Shown here one piece after another: positions 27,484 through 37,226 of a stretch of 38,676 nt of DNA. The DNA is from an uncultured Alphaproteobacteria bacterium (GTDB taxonomy: Bacteria > Pseudomonadota > Alphaproteobacteria > HIMB59). The stretch spans positions 1 through 38,676 of the forward strand of contig CACBZW010000004.1 in NCBI GenBank assembly GCA_902543855.1, given 5' to 3'. Under the pieces are notes generated by a model. It was given only the letters and a program-made list of their open reading frames with translations. It did not search any database and was not told the DNA's origin. The first letter of the stretch is position 1, and the number at the start of each line of letters is the position of its first letter. The translations under genes and the position numbers were made by a program.

Positions 27484-29301
27484 TTATAAATTTCCAACTT
27501 TGGAAAATTTTTTTCTCTCGTTTGGATCAAGATACCTTTTTCTTAGTCTTAAGTTTTTAGGAGTAACCTCCAATAATTCGTCAGAATTGATATAGGTCAT
27601 CATTTCCTCAAGTGACATCATCCTAGGAGCAGTTAAATTTACGGCCTCATCAGACCCAGATGCTCTGACATTAGTTAATTGTTTTCCTTTTAGAACATTT
27701 ATCTCTAAATCATTATCTCTAGTATGCTCACCGACTACCATACCTTGATAAACAGGTGTTTGGTGTTTAACAAACATTACACCTCTATCTTGAAGCTTCC
27801 AAATAGCATAAGCTATTGCTTTACCGTTTCCTGTGGAAATTAACGCGCCTGCCCTTCTCTCTGTAATCTCCCCTTTAAATGGTTTATACGAGTGAAACAC
27901 TCTATTTAATACACCAGTTCCTCTTGTGTCTGTTAAGAACTTACTTTGATAGCCAATTAGTCCTCTAGAGGGGGCAATAAATAATAACCTTGTTTTATCA
28001 ATTCCAGATTTTCTCATGTCTAACATATCAGCTTTTCTTTGATTCATGTTATCAATAACTATACTAGAAAACTCTTCATCTACATCTATCGTTACCTCTT
28101 CATAGGGTTCACACTTTGTCCCCTCTACATCTTTGTAAACTACTTTAGGTCTAGAAAGAGATAATTCAAAACCCTCTCGTCTCATGGTTTCTATTAAAAC
28201 ACCTAATTGCAATTCACCTCTTCCTCCAATTTCAAATGAATCTTTATTTTGATTTTCTGAGAAGGTAATAGCAACGTTTGTCTCAGCCTCAGCTATTAAT
28301 CTATTTCTTATTAAAGTTGATGTTACCTTTTTACCTTCAGTTCCAGCTAATGGTGAGTCATTAACCATAATGTTTATTGACATAGTAGGAGGATCTATTG
28401 GTGTAGATTTTATTGGTGTTTCTATATCAGTTGAACAAATGGTGTCTGATACTGATGTGATTGATAAACCTGCTATGCAAACTATATCTCCAGTGTTAAC
28501 TGAGTTAACAGTTATTTTTTTAGTTCCCTCAAATTTTAAAAGTTTAGTAAGTCTTCCAGTTTCAATGATTTTACCAGATAAGTTTAAAGCATGAACGCTG
28601 TCGTTTATTTTTGCAGATCCCTGCTCTACTCTTCCAATTAGACATCTTCCTAAGTATGGATCATAGTCTAAAAGTGTTGATAACATTGCAAAAGGTCTAG
28701 TATTATCAACATCTGGTGATGGTACATGACTAATAATTTTATTTAACAGAGGCGTTAGGCTGGATCTATCATCTGACAAATCATTAACACACCATCCACT
28801 TCTACCTGATGCATATAAAACTGGAAAATCTAATTGTTGAGTATTTGCATCAAGTGAGACAAATAAATCAAAAACTTCGTTTAACACATCATCTGGCCTT
28901 GAGTCAGATTTATCGATTTTATTGATTACTACTATCGGCTTAAGTCCTTGTTTTAAAGCCTTTCCTAAAACAAATTTTGTCTGAGGCATTGGACCTTCTG
29001 AAGAGTCAATAAGCAAGATAACACCATCAACCATTGATAAGACACGTTCTACTTCACCACCAAAATCTGCATGTCCAGGTGTATCGATTATATTTATTCG
29101 AGTATCTTGAAAAATTATAGAGGTAGGCTTTGCTAAAATAGTTATGCCTCTCTCTTTTTCTAAATCATTAGAGTCCATAATTCTTTCTGATATTTCTTGA
29201 TTATCTCTAAAAATTCCACATTGCTTCAATAAATTATCAATAAGAGTAGTTTTCCCATGATCAACATGAGCAATGATTGCAAGATTCTTAATATCGTTCA
29301 T
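27484..29301 (-). CDS. typA: Ribosome-associated GTPase TypA/BipA
   Basis: [67 protein letters not shown]; full-length 605 aa. Confidence 0.97.
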   Translation of the reverse strand: MNDIKNLAIIAHVDHGKTTLIDNLLKQCGIFRDNQEISERIMDSNDLEKERGITILAKPTSIIFQDTRINIIDTPGHADFGGEVERVLSMVDGVILLIDSSEGPMPQTKFVLGKALKQGLKPIVVINKIDKSDSRPDDVLNEVFDLFVSLDANTQQLDFPVLYASGRSGWCVNDLSDDRSSLTPLLNKIISHVPSPDVDNTRPFAMLSTLLDYDPYLGRCLIGRVEQGSAKINDSVHALNLSGKIIETGRLTKLLKFEGTKKITVNSVNTGDIVCIAGLSITSVSDTICSTDIETPIKSTPIDPPTMSINIMVNDSPLAGTEGKKVTSTLIRNRLIAEAETNVAITFSENQNKDSFEIGGRGELQLGVLIETMRREGFELSLSRPKVVYKDVEGTKCEPYEEVTIDVDEEFSSIVIDNMNQRKADMLDMRKSGIDKTRLLFIAPSRGLIGYQSKFLTDTRGTGVLNRVFHSYKPFKGEITERRAGALISTGNGKAIAYAIWKLQDRGVMFVKHQTPVYQGMVVGEHTRDNDLEINVLKGKQLTNVRASGSDEAVNLTAPRMMSLEEMMTYINSDELLEVTPKNLRLRKRYLDPNERKKFSKVGNL

Positions 29302-29327
29302 TGAGATAGATGTCTTATAGATTAAAA

Positions 29328-29987
29328 TTAACTATTTAAAAGCTTATTTTTTGCTTCAGTTATTAAATTAGATAAATAATTATTACCATCTTTATCAGGA
29401 TGGAACTTCTTCATTAAGTCATAATATGATTTTTTAATATCATCATCAGAAGCTCCTTTTTTAAGACCCAAAACTGATAGCGCTTCCTCCTCTGTCATTT
29501 GTGATTTGTCTGAAGAGGATGTTGATTGTTTATTTTGACTAATAATTACATTTAAAATATTAAATCCACGTGGATCATTTGTTTTTAGTTCCTCTAAGAG
29601 CTTCGATACCTCATTTTGAGATAGAGAGGAAAAAGAACGGCCTTTAAAAACTCCCTCTATAATATGAATTGTAGCTTGACGTGATTGTAACACAATTTCA
29701 ATTTGTAAATACTTCGTATTAATTTTTGGTTTGAACTTACTTCCAAAAGAAGATCGCGAAAACAAGTTTAATATAGTTAATAATGATGAGATCCTTCGAA
29801 AAAAAAGTAAAGCAGGAGCTAAGGCAACAGGTAGGAAATTTAATTTTCCTGAAAAAATTAAAAAACATCCTAGAATTATTATTAATGAAATAATTAAATA
29901 TTTTTTATAACGAGACGATAATTGATTACCAAAGAAAACAAAGATACATATAGCTACAATTGAAAATAATAATAAGATTTTAATCAT
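29328..29987 (-). CDS. Membrane-anchored DnaJ-domain protein
   Basis: N-terminal TM segments; C-terminal J domain EEEALSVLGLKKGASDDDIKKSYYDLMKKFHPDKDG with HPD. Confidence 0.88.
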   Translation of the reverse strand: MIKILLLFSIVAICIFVFFGNQLSSRYKKYLIISLIIILGCFLIFSGKLNFLPVALAPALLFFRRISSLLTILNLFSRSSFGSKFKPKINTKYLQIEIVLQSRQATIHIIEGVFKGRSFSSLSQNEVSKLLEELKTNDPRGFNILNVIISQNKQSTSSSDKSQMTEEEALSVLGLKKGASDDDIKKSYYDLMKKFHPDKDGNNYLSNLITEAKNKLLNS

Positions 29988-30559
29988 CCTAAATTAATTT
30001 TTAATTGTTTAATCCTCTGTTCTCTTCCACAACTGTACTTGTAATATGTATATCTTATTGGATTTTTTTTGTAATAATCCTGATGATATTCCTCTGCAAC
30101 ATAAAAATTTTTAAAAGGTAAGATCAATGTTTCAACATTCTGTTTGTGATTTTCCTGAATTTTACCTATGTAAAAGTTAAATCTATCTTTAACATTCTGA
30201 TCATTGCTGAAAAGAGCACTTTTATAAGAATAACCTTTATCACAAAATTGACCTACACCATCAAAAGGATCAATGTTTAAAAAGAAAGTCCGAATTATTG
30301 TGTCTATACTAACAATATCTGAGTCAAAAATAATTTCAGCCACTTCTATATGGCCTGTATCACCCTTGACAACTTCTTGATAAGTTGGATTTTCTACATG
30401 ACCTCCTGAATAGCCAGATCGAACGTCAATTACACCTTTTAATTTTTCATAAACCTCCTCAACACACCAGAAACAACCACCAGCTAAGTAAATTGTATTA
30501 ATTTTTGCGTAAGCTGTAATAGGTAACAAAAATAAGAAAAGAAAAAGTCTATAGATCAT
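29984..30559 (-). CDS. msrA: Peptide-methionine (S)-S-oxide reductase MsrA, probable exported form
   Basis: YLAGGCFWCVEEVYEKLKGVIDVRSGYSGG, GDTGHIEVAEIIFD; preceded by signal peptide-like MIYRLFLFLFLLPITAYA. Confidence 0.94.
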   Translation of the reverse strand: MIYRLFLFLFLLPITAYAKINTIYLAGGCFWCVEEVYEKLKGVIDVRSGYSGGHVENPTYQEVVKGDTGHIEVAEIIFDSDIVSIDTIIRTFFLNIDPFDGVGQFCDKGYSYKSALFSNDQNVKDRFNFYIGKIQENHKQNVETLILPFKNFYVAEEYHQDYYKKNPIRYTYYKYSCGREQRIKQLKINLG

Positions 30560-31398
30560 ATTGCGTTGATAAATAAATTACGAAACTTCAATGTATTTAG
30601 ACCGGGCTTACCGTTTGAAATAGTAAATTTATCAACTTTAACTATGGGCATTACAAAATTAGTAGCACTTGTCATGAATGCTTCATCTGCATCAAGAAGA
30701 GATTTGATAGAAAATTTTTTTTCCTCAAATTTAAATTTATTTTTTTTTAAGATTGATATTAATTTATGCCTTGTACATCCTTTTAAAATTCTAAAGTTAA
30801 GTGGGTGCGTAATACATTTGTTTTTTTTTATAATCCAGATACTTGAAGAATTACCCTCAGTGATCATATTTCTATTATCAAATAATACTGCTTCATGTGA
30901 TTTATTCTTTTTAGCATGATTTGCAGCTAGAACATTACCTAATAGAGAAATACTTTTAATATCTGACCTATGCCACCTTATATCTGGATAAAGAGATGTT
31001 TTTACACCTTTTAGTGCTAACTTATTTAAATATTCAAAGTTTTTATTAATTGAGTATATAATAATATTAGGCTTAAGTTTATCAGGGTATTTATGTTCCC
31101 TTGGATTTTGATCCCCTCTTGTAATTTGAATATAAATAATACCCATTTTTAAATTATTTAATTTTTTGATTTTATTGGTGATACTAATAATTTGATTTCT
31201 ATTGAGTTTAATTTTCATATTCATTTTTTTTAATGAAACAAATAATCTGTTTAAATGAAGATTTAAATCTACTAATTCACCTTTGAATACAGCAATGACC
31301 TCATAAACCCCATCAGAGAATTGAAAACCTCTATCTGTTACACTGACATACGATTGATTTAAAGGTTTATATTTTCCGTTAATATAACAGGTTGTCAT
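30556..31398 (-). CDS. Class-IV aminotransferase, D-amino acid aminotransferase-like
   Basis: YINGKYKPLNQSYVSVTDRGFQFSDGVYEVIAVFKG, WHRSDIKSISLLGNVLAANHAKK, EAVLFDNRNMITEGNSSSIWII. Confidence 0.9.
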   Translation of the reverse strand: MTTCYINGKYKPLNQSYVSVTDRGFQFSDGVYEVIAVFKGELVDLNLHLNRLFVSLKKMNMKIKLNRNQIISITNKIKKLNNLKMGIIYIQITRGDQNPREHKYPDKLKPNIIIYSINKNFEYLNKLALKGVKTSLYPDIRWHRSDIKSISLLGNVLAANHAKKNKSHEAVLFDNRNMITEGNSSSIWIIKKNKCITHPLNFRILKGCTRHKLISILKKNKFKFEEKKFSIKSLLDADEAFMTSATNFVMPIVKVDKFTISNGKPGLNTLKFRNLFINAI

Positions 31399-31427
31399 AA
31401 GAATATCTTTTTGATTATATTAATACC

Positions 31428-32231
31428 ATGAATCTTAAAAGACGAGATTTTATTAAAAAATTATCATGTGCTTGTTGTGCGCCTTTATTTTTACCTTCTT
31501 GTACTGAGGTAGCTATTACAAATCGTAAACAACTCTCTATTATTTCAGATGAAAGTATCAACAAACAAGCTCTTCAAGCCTACGAACAAGTCAAAAAACA
31601 AGAAAATTTAATAGAGTCTGGGCAAAATTTTAGAGCAGTAAGAGAGGTAGGTCTCAGAGTTACAGAGTCAGTAGAAGAGTATTTTTTAAAAATGGGTCAG
31701 TCAGACTCTATAAAAAATTATAATTGGGAATTTATCTTAATTGATGACAAGGACACACTTAATGCTTGGTGTATGCCTGGTGGTAAAATAGCATTTTATA
31801 CAGGTATCTTAGATGTTGCTGCTAATAATGATGGTTTGGCCTCAATAATGGGGCATGAAATTGCTCATGCGGTTGCTCGCCATAGTGTTGAAAGGGCTAG
31901 TCAAGCATTAGCAATAAATGTAGGCACTACTATCTTGGATATTGCCTTAGAGGGTGCTCTTTCGAGTACCTCAGCTGATGATTATTTAGTAAATTTAGGT
32001 CTATCTTTACCTTTTAACAGATTACAAGAATCGGAGGCTGACTATTTAGGCTTGGCTTTTATGACAATGGCCAAATACGATAATCATGAGTCATATAAAG
32101 TCTGGCAGCGAATGGCTGAAGTACAAAAAGGAAACGCACCACCAGAGTTTTTATCTACACACCCTTCCCCCAAAAATCGTATTGAAAAACTTAAAAACTG
32201 GATACCTGAAGTTGATTTAAGATTTACCTAA
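31428..32231 (+). CDS. M48-family metalloprotease, exported lipoprotein
   Basis: Twin-arginine-like KRRDFIKKL plus lipobox LPSC; zinc motif MGHEIAHAVARHS; ESEADYLGLAFM; LSTHPSPKNRIEKL. Confidence 0.92.
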   Translation: MNLKRRDFIKKLSCACCAPLFLPSCTEVAITNRKQLSIISDESINKQALQAYEQVKKQENLIESGQNFRAVREVGLRVTESVEEYFLKMGQSDSIKNYNWEFILIDDKDTLNAWCMPGGKIAFYTGILDVAANNDGLASIMGHEIAHAVARHSVERASQALAINVGTTILDIALEGALSSTSADDYLVNLGLSLPFNRLQESEADYLGLAFMTMAKYDNHESYKVWQRMAEVQKGNAPPEFLSTHPSPKNRIEKLKNWIPEVDLRFT

Positions 32232-32283
32232 AGCGTTGTTTTGTCATACTTTAAAAAAATCAGAAATTTAATATATTTTAAAT

Positions 32284-32502
32284 ATGAACAAAGTTATTAA
32301 GTTAAAAAAGCAGTCAAAAACAAGCGACTCTGATAGCATCAAACAGCTAAACAGTAAGCTAAACAAACTTGATAAGAAAATTGATAACCTCTATGAGAGA
32401 TTAGACGGTCATATAAATAAAATAGATAAAGTTTATTCTAGACTAGAGGAACATTTTTCAGGTATCGAAAAGCTTTTATCGTTCTTTAAATTTAGAAAAT
32501 AA
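32284..32502 (+). CDS. Small coiled-coil protein (72 aa) with internal 14-aa repeat
   Basis: KIDNLYERLDGHIN / KIDKVYSRLEEHFS tandem repeat in a heptad-like helix; own intergenic slot. Confidence 0.65.
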   Translation: MNKVIKLKKQSKTSDSDSIKQLNSKLNKLDKKIDNLYERLDGHINKIDKVYSRLEEHFSGIEKLLSFFKFRK

Positions 32503-33072
32503 CTATTTCAATAACTCATAATTTATGGCATCAGAGGATTCTAATAGTTCTTCATAACTGTTCGAAAACCATTTTCTTACATTATTTTTATTAATAATGA
32601 CCGGGTTTCTATTGTGAATAAATTCTACATTTTCCAGTGAGGATTTAGTTAAAATTGAAAAATATACAGTATCTTCTATTAGTTTATAGACACCTGCAAA
32701 AAAACTGACTGGTGTTTTGGTAAATAGTTTATATTTTTCTTTCAATTCATGGGTTTTCATCCATTCAAAATAACTACTAAAAGGGACTAAACAGCGGTTA
32801 TTTGTTATAAGACTATTACTGAAAGATTTTTCGTGAACTGTCTCTGATCGAATATTGAAAAGTGTTTTTCCTTTAGGAAGCCAATCAAATGACAAACCCC
32901 AATTTGATTGTTTAAATACAAGTTTAGAGTTTAGAGTAAAGACAATAGGTGCTTTATTAGAAGGGCAAATATCTTCATTTTTATAATCAAATATTGATTT
33001 GAAGTTATTTATAGTTTCACTCTTAAAAGAAGAGTGATTATCTTTAAGATTAAGCGAATATCTTCCACACAC
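32503..33072 (-). CDS. yedK: SRAP/YedK (HMCES) family abasic-site processing protein
   Basis: MCGRYSL N-terminus (catalytic Cys2), NIRSETV, RCLVPFSSYFEWMK, FIHNRNPVII. Confidence 0.93.
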   Translation of the reverse strand: MCGRYSLNLKDNHSSFKSETINNFKSIFDYKNEDICPSNKAPIVFTLNSKLVFKQSNWGLSFDWLPKGKTLFNIRSETVHEKSFSNSLITNNRCLVPFSSYFEWMKTHELKEKYKLFTKTPVSFFAGVYKLIEDTVYFSILTKSSLENVEFIHNRNPVIINKNNVRKWFSNSYEELLESSDAINYELLK

Positions 33073-33074
33073 TA

Positions 33075-34157
33075 TTAAATTTTTCTAAAATTCAAATAGT
33101 TAGAAATATCAAAGTCCTTATATGAAGTTCTTAAACCTAAAAATTGAAAATAATCATCCCTAATTTTTTTTCCAAGAGAGGTATCTGTATAATTATCTAA
33201 AACACCATTGATGTTTTTTTTGGCTTCAATGACAATATCATTAGGTAGTTGCCTGAATTCTACACCCAGTGACCTCAATTTATTTATAGCCACAACCTCT
33301 TTGTACATAAAATCAGACAACATTTCTTGATTTTCTGACTGACAAGCATACTCGATGATGCTCTTAGCTTCATTATCAAAAGAGTTCCATTTATCTAAAT
33401 TCATTCCTAATGAAATAGAAACTGTAGGTTTTTTAAAATCTGGATAATAACAGTAATTTGTTACTTTATAAAAACCAAAAGCTAAGTCCATAACTGGATT
33501 GGACCAGTCTGCAGCGTCTATAGCACCACTTGCTAAAGACTGAAGAATTTCACCTCCTGGTATATTTATAGAAGTTGCCCCCATAGTCTTTAATAGATCT
33601 CCTCCCATACCTGGGCTTCTTATTTTGAGTTTAGCAACATCCTCAAGACTATTTAATTCGTTTTTGAACCAACCAAATAATGTAGATCCAGTATTGCCGA
33701 CTAAAAAATGTTTTATATTAAAATTCGAACCTAATTCATCCCATAGTACTTGACCATTGCCTGAATATATCCAAGAGTTAAATTCTTCGGCAGTCATTCC
33801 AAAAGGTACTGCTGCAAAAAAAGGATAAGCTTTGTTCTTTCCACCCCAATAGAACTCTGCTGAGTGATATATATCAGCTGTTCCAGATGATACGGCATCA
33901 AACACTCCAAAAGGTGGGACTAATTCACCAGCTGAGTAAACATTAACTTTTATTCTTTTATTAGATAAGTTCTCAATTCGCTGAGCCAACCTGTTTGCAC
34001 CTAAACCTATACCAGGGAAATTCTCTGGCCATGATGTGACCATATTCAACTCTGTTATGGTGCTTGCGTGTACATTAAAACTAGAAAGTGCAGCTGCACC
34101 CAATACAGGAATTGAAGCTTTTTTAATAAAATTTCTTCTATTAATTTTTTTTTTCAT
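33075..34157 (-). CDS. TRAP transporter solute-binding protein, DctP/TakP-like, Tat signal
   Basis: INRRNFIKKASIPVLGAAALSSF Tat-like signal; MVTSWPENFPGIGLGANRLAQRIE; LKIRSPGMGGDLLKTMGATSINIPGGEILQSLASGAIDAADWSNPVMDLAFGFYKVTNYCYYP. Start at M9 of the ORF-track protein (34157) preferred. Confidence 0.9.
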   Translation of the reverse strand: MKKKINRRNFIKKASIPVLGAAALSSFNVHASTITELNMVTSWPENFPGIGLGANRLAQRIENLSNKRIKVNVYSAGELVPPFGVFDAVSSGTADIYHSAEFYWGGKNKAYPFFAAVPFGMTAEEFNSWIYSGNGQVLWDELGSNFNIKHFLVGNTGSTLFGWFKNELNSLEDVAKLKIRSPGMGGDLLKTMGATSINIPGGEILQSLASGAIDAADWSNPVMDLAFGFYKVTNYCYYPDFKKPTVSISLGMNLDKWNSFDNEAKSIIEYACQSENQEMLSDFMYKEVVAINKLRSLGVEFRQLPNDIVIEAKKNINGVLDNYTDTSLGKKIRDDYFQFLGLRTSYKDFDISNYLNFRKI

Positions 34158-34194
34158 ATTTTTATATAAATAAGATAACACTTTATAAATAAAA

Positions 34195-34713
34195 ATGAAA
34201 TTAGAAGCAAAAAGTTTATTAGCCGCACTTAATGATCAAAAAATTGAATATAAACTTTTTGAACACGAGGCTTTTTTTACTGTTGAAGAGTCTAGTAAAT
34301 TAAAATCGGATTTGAATATGCAAGGTGCGCATACAAAAAATCTTTTTTTGAGGGACAAAAAGAGAAATTTTTTCTTACTTTCATGCTTAGATAGCACTGA
34401 AGTAGACCTAAAAATTATCAAAAACACTATACAGTGCCAAGGAAATCTCTCTTTTGGAAGTGCAGAATATTTATATGATAAACTTGGAGTCAAACCAGGT
34501 TCTGTTAGTCCCTACTCTTTAATCAATAATGTAGATAAGGATGTAAGTTTTTACTTAGATAAAAAAATCAATGATCATGAATTATGCAATTTTCACCCAC
34601 TAGACAACACTAAAACAATTCAAGTAAAAACAGAGGATTGTATTAAATTTTTAAAAACAATTACGACTGTGCGATTAATTGACTTTACGACTATGGAAGT
34701 GATTAATCTCTAA
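34195..34713 (+). CDS. ProX/PrdX-like prolyl-tRNA-associated deacylase (ProXp-ala type)
   Basis: YKLFEHEAFFTVEES, GAHTKNLFLRDKKRNFFLLSC, LSFGSAEYLYDKLGVKPGSVSPYSLINN. Confidence 0.9.
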   Translation: MKLEAKSLLAALNDQKIEYKLFEHEAFFTVEESSKLKSDLNMQGAHTKNLFLRDKKRNFFLLSCLDSTEVDLKIIKNTIQCQGNLSFGSAEYLYDKLGVKPGSVSPYSLINNVDKDVSFYLDKKINDHELCNFHPLDNTKTIQVKTEDCIKFLKTITTVRLIDFTTMEVINL

Positions 34714-35188
34714 AATTTTGAAACTGTAAAGGAATTTTAATATCACTTGATTTTAACAATTCGATCATTGATTGTAGATCATCTCTTTTCTTTCCAGTAA
34801 TTCTTACTTCATCTCCATTAATTGAAGCTTGAACTTTTGCTTTTGAAGATTTTACAAGGTTTGTTATTTTTTTTGAGTCCTCTTTTGATATTCCATTCAA
34901 AATATCAATAAATTGTCTTACCCTGTTTCCAGAAGCTGTTTCAGTTGATTTTAGGTGTATAAATTTTGGATCTATTTTTCTTCTTACAATATTATTTTTT
35001 AAAATATCATTAAATTGAGTTAATTTAGTATTGTCCGTTGTCTCTATTGTAATAGAAAAATCGTTTCGTTCGATTGTTGAATTAGTGTTCTTAAAGTCAA
35101 ATCTATTATCAACTTCTCTTTTTGTATTATTGATGGCATTATCAATTTCTTGAATATCCGGTGACGAGACAACATCAAAAGAAGGCAT
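34703..35188 (-). CDS. YajQ-family nucleotide-binding protein
   Basis: MPSFDVVSSPDIQEIDNAINNTKREVDNRFDFKNT, VRRKIDPKFIHLK, KKITNLVKSSKAKVQASINGDEVRITGKKRDDLQ. Start at 35188 (MPSFDVVS) preferred over the track start 35203. Confidence 0.95.
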   Translation of the reverse strand: MPSFDVVSSPDIQEIDNAINNTKREVDNRFDFKNTNSTIERNDFSITIETTDNTKLTQFNDILKNNIVRRKIDPKFIHLKSTETASGNRVRQFIDILNGISKEDSKKITNLVKSSKAKVQASINGDEVRITGKKRDDLQSMIELLKSSDIKIPLQFQNFRD

Positions 35189-35190
35189 AA

Positions 35191-36063
35191 GTGAACAATA
35201 CAATATTTTTATTTATTTCAACACTAATAGTTTGGGGGCCTACCTGGTATATTATTAAATTTCAACTTGGCATTGTTGATCCAATGACATCAGTTTTTTA
35301 CCGGTTTTTTTTATCATCAATAATAATTTTAATATTTTGTATATTTAAAAAAATAAATCTTAAATTTACTCTAAAGGAGCATTTTTTTATAGCTGCTCTA
35401 GGTATATCATTATTTAATATAAACTATGTATTGTTTTACCTATCCACAGTTCATCTAATTAGTGGGTTTGTAGCTCTTTGTTTTTCATCAATATTATTTA
35501 TGAATGTTGTTAATAATATTATTTTTAAAGGTAAATTTCCAAAAATTATGACTTTGGTTGGAGGTTTTATTGGAACGTTAGGATTACTTTTTATATTTTA
35601 TGATGAAATTATTAATTTTGAATTATCAAAGAGCACAAGTATTGGGATTTTACTTGGTGTATTGGCAACTTATTTTGCATCTATTGGTAACTTAATTTCA
35701 GAGTATACCTCTAAAATTAAATTGAATGTTGTTGCAGTTACAGGATATGGGATGTTGTATGGCTCTATATCACTATTAATTTATCTTTTAATAACTGGTA
35801 CTGAATTAAATTTTGATTTTAGTTATAAGTATATTATATCATTACTATATTTATCTGTTTTTGGAAGTGTATTCGGTTTTATTCTTTATCTTTCAGTAAT
35901 AAAAAATATAGGTGCCAATGATGCAGCGTACATTGCAATAATAATGCCACTTATAGCACTAATTATTTCTACAATATTTGAAGGTATGATATGGAACTTA
36001 AATTTATATATTGGGTCGTTTCTTGTTCTATTTGGAAATATATTAATTTTAAAAAAAAATTAG
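35191..36063 (+). CDS. EamA/DMT-family transporter
   Basis: 10-TM-like hydrophobic pattern; WGPTWYIIKFQLG, GYGMLYGSISLLIY, SVFGFILYLSVIKNIGANDAAYIAIIMPLIALIIS. GTG start. Confidence 0.87.
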   Translation: MNNTIFLFISTLIVWGPTWYIIKFQLGIVDPMTSVFYRFFLSSIIILIFCIFKKINLKFTLKEHFFIAALGISLFNINYVLFYLSTVHLISGFVALCFSSILFMNVVNNIIFKGKFPKIMTLVGGFIGTLGLLFIFYDEIINFELSKSTSIGILLGVLATYFASIGNLISEYTSKIKLNVVAVTGYGMLYGSISLLIYLLITGTELNFDFSYKYIISLLYLSVFGSVFGFILYLSVIKNIGANDAAYIAIIMPLIALIISTIFEGMIWNLNLYIGSFLVLFGNILILKKN

Positions 36064-37202
36064 TTTTTGAATAATTTCTTTTGAAAAATTACAATGATGC
36101 TTGATATGAAAAAAAGTATAAACATTGGTGTGTATACAAATTCTATACCTATCATATCTGCAACATAACCTAATGTAGGAGGCGCTATCATGAAAACCCC
36201 ATATGTGCCTATTGTAATAATTGAAATACCGACAGTGGGGTCAACACCTTTAATAGAGGACCCATACGTGTAACAAATTGGAATAACAGAAGAAACACAA
36301 AAACCAGCTATGATAAATCCAATTATCGCAAAAAATAAAGAACTGCTAAATGCAATTACTAACGAACCAACTAATGAACCTAAAACTGAGAAAACAAGAA
36401 AATTATAAATACCAAACATTTGTTTTAATTTATCTCCTATTAGTCTTCCAAAAACCATACTTCCATTAAAGGCTATTGCAGCAAGTCCAATATTGAAACC
36501 GTCTGCATTAATGTAATCTCTCATGTATAGAGACCCCCAGGAGTCGGTCCCCCCTTCCAAAAAAACTGCCGTGATAGCTAATACAACCAAAATTATAAGA
36601 AATACGGGCCAACTAAAAAAAATTGAAAAAAAAGATAATGGATCTGATTTATTATTTTCTATAGTTAAACTACTAAAAAAAATTAATGGGGCTAAAAAAA
36701 CAATATAAACAAGAGAATTTATAAAAAAACTAATTTTAAATTCTAAGAATAAACTTGTTAACAACGATCCAGATAATAGTCCAATACTCCAAAATGCGTG
36801 AAAGCCTGACAGCATCGGTTTATTTAATTTTTTTTCTAAAGAAGTGGCTTGAACATTAAGAATTACTTCAAAAAGTCCATAACAAACGCCAAAGATAAGA
36901 CTGAGTATTGCCATTAATGTGAATGAGTGGGCAAAAGGTATGAGCATCCATAAAAGACAAATTAAAAATCCAGATAAAAGAGATATTTTTTTTGATGGAT
37001 AGAGTTGCATTATTTTTGGCATGGCTATCATTGTCAGAACAGAGCCAATTGAAAAAATTACAAAAAGATATCCCATACCACTATAGTCAACGTTTATTTG
37101 ATCTTTTATATCTGGAATTCTAATTGCCCAAAGGCCCACAAAAAAAGAAATAGAGAAAAAAAGTGCCTTACATGCAGTAATTTCTGATATCTGTATCTTC
37201 AA
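36060..37202 (-). CDS. MFS transporter
   Basis: 12-TM pattern; GLWAIRIPDIKDQINVDYSGMGYLFVIFSIGSV, GFHAFWSIGLLSGSLL, FNGSMVFGRLIGDKLKQ. Confidence 0.85.
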   Translation of the reverse strand: MKIQISEITACKALFFSISFFVGLWAIRIPDIKDQINVDYSGMGYLFVIFSIGSVLTMIAMPKIMQLYPSKKISLLSGFLICLLWMLIPFAHSFTLMAILSLIFGVCYGLFEVILNVQATSLEKKLNKPMLSGFHAFWSIGLLSGSLLTSLFLEFKISFFINSLVYIVFLAPLIFFSSLTIENNKSDPLSFFSIFFSWPVFLIILVVLAITAVFLEGGTDSWGSLYMRDYINADGFNIGLAAIAFNGSMVFGRLIGDKLKQMFGIYNFLVFSVLGSLVGSLVIAFSSSLFFAIIGFIIAGFCVSSVIPICYTYGSSIKGVDPTVGISIITIGTYGVFMIAPPTLGYVADMIGIEFVYTPMFILFFISSIIVIFQKKLFKN

Positions 37203-37226
37203 TATTAATTATAATTTATTAAATTA

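Noticed and set aside
28370-28594. Plus-strand ORF of 74 aa inside typA
   Set aside because: Antisense to typA; low-complexity hydrophobic shadow frame.
30566-30919. Plus-strand ORF of 117 aa antisense to the aminotransferase
   Set aside because: The minus-strand aminotransferase has convincing family motifs; this frame has none despite its length.
34236-34493. Minus-strand ORF of 85 aa inside the ProX-like gene
   Set aside because: Antisense to conserved deacylase motifs.
36523-36708. Plus-strand ORF of 61 aa inside the MFS gene
   Set aside because: Shadow of a TM-rich coding sequence; Lys-rich with no family match.
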